Position numbers and translations under genes: made by a program. The notes under the pieces are model-generated. The model worked only from the letters and a program-made list of their open reading frames with translations. It was not told the origin of the DNA and ran no database searches. DNA of 35,107 nt from Fidelibacterota bacterium (GTDB lineage: Bacteria; Fidelibacterota; Marinisomatia; Marinisomatales; Marinisomataceae), in assembly GCA_014240005.1 (NCBI GenBank), contig JAAZXT010000050.1:1-35107 (forward strand). The letters run 5' to 3'. Position 1 is the stretch's first letter; the number at the start of each line of letters is the position of its first letter. Below, piece by piece: positions 34,713 to 35,107 of the stretch.

Positions 34713-35107
34713 ATGGACAAAAATTTTAAAGCAGTTAATGCTCCAATTATAAATTTTGAGCCCGGCTCAAAACATCGTGAAGAATTAATAAAAGAGATTG
34801 AAAGACAATCAAATAGAGAAAAAGAGATTCCAGTAATTATTCATGGAAAAGAATATTATACCGGTAACACAAAAACGTGTACAAAACCTCATAATCATCA
34901 ACATATTCTAGGAACATATCATGAAGCTGGAGAGAAAGAGATTGAAATGGCAATAGAATCTTCTCTTGAGGCATGGAAATCTTGGTCAAACACTTCTCTT
35001 GACTACAGAGCTTCAATTTTTAAAAAAGTTGCTGACTTGATTGATGGCCCTTACAGATATAAGATTAATGCTGCAGCAATGCTTGATCTTGGAAAAAGTG
35101 TTTTTCA
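34713..35107 (+). CDS. pruA: L-glutamate gamma-semialdehyde (P5C) dehydrogenase, N-terminal part
   Basis: Oxidises glutamate semialdehyde to glutamate with NAD+, the second step of proline catabolism. The visible 131 residues begin MDKNFKAVNAPIINFEPGSKHREELIKEI. They continue with IPVIIHGKEYYTGNTKTCTKPHNHQHILGTYHEAGEKEIEMAIE and AWKSWSNTSLDYRASIFKKVADLI, the N-terminus of the P5C-dehydrogenase group of aldehyde dehydrogenases of about 540 residues. AAAGGA lies 6 nt before the ATG. The catalytic Cys and Glu lie beyond the window. It follows dus by 17 nt on the same strand and may share its transcript. Confidence 0.88.
   Translation, partial: MDKNFKAVNAPIINFEPGSKHREELIKEIERQSNREKEIPVIIHGKEYYTGNTKTCTKPHNHQHILGTYHEAGEKEIEMAIESSLEAWKSWSNTSLDYRASIFKKVADLIDGPYRYKINAAAMLDLGKSVF

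Overview
AT-rich, gene-dense chromosomal DNA with almost no intergenic space. A LytM/TonB/SPOR/LapA-LapB gene set implies a Gram-negative, diderm cell. The CarboxypepD_reg-type TonB receptor, mitochondrial-type aconitase, single-PASTA division transpeptidase and a lipoprotein whose mature end is a glycine run suggest the FCB group, most likely a marine Marinimicrobia (SAR406)-like lineage. That assignment is inference from protein flavour only; there is no rRNA in the window.

Layout. 1-3602 (minus): alr (3' end cut off) and polA, joined by a TAATG overlap. 3647-6444 (minus): a TonB-dependent receptor with a His/Asp-rich loop, preceded by a small secreted protein with a HECDIC motif; together they look like a metal-uptake locus. 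6474-8315 (plus): an OPT-family transporter. 8320-11652 (minus): miaB - lapA - lapB-like TPR gene - SPOR gene, tightly coupled. 11653-14046: an apparent insertion of about 2.4 kb carrying one large surface-lipoprotein gene; a decayed second copy of the miaB 5' end lies on its far side, next to the M23 peptidase gene. 14047-15264 (minus): M23 peptidase and a small coiled-coil protein. 15367-29572 (minus): the division and cell-wall (dcw) cluster maf - rodZ - promoter - mraZ - rsmH - ftsL - ftsI - murD - ftsW - murG - murC - murB - ftsQ - ftsA - ftsZ, then a strong hairpin. murE, murF, mraY and ddl are absent from their usual places. 29627-33330 (plus): aconitase and gatB, overlapping by 4 nt. 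33310-33635 (minus): rpmB and a possible 28-residue membrane peptide. 33715-35107 (plus): dus and the 5' part of a pruA-type dehydrogenase.

Most genes are housekeeping: peptidoglycan precursor synthesis (alr, murB/C/D/G), septum assembly (ftsA/L/Q/W/Z, ftsI), shape (rodZ), wall remodelling (M23, SPOR), envelope homeostasis (lapA/lapB-like), tRNA modification and charging (miaB, dus, gatB), replication/repair (polA) and central metabolism (acn, pruA). The least ordinary part is 11600-14050: a one-gene insertion at the 5' end of miaB that leaves a full-length miaB on one side and a 16-codon stub on the other, edged by repeated GTTGGGTAA motifs. There is no recombinase gene in it. No rRNA, tRNA or CRISPR array was seen, and no stretch over 300 bases lacks a gene.
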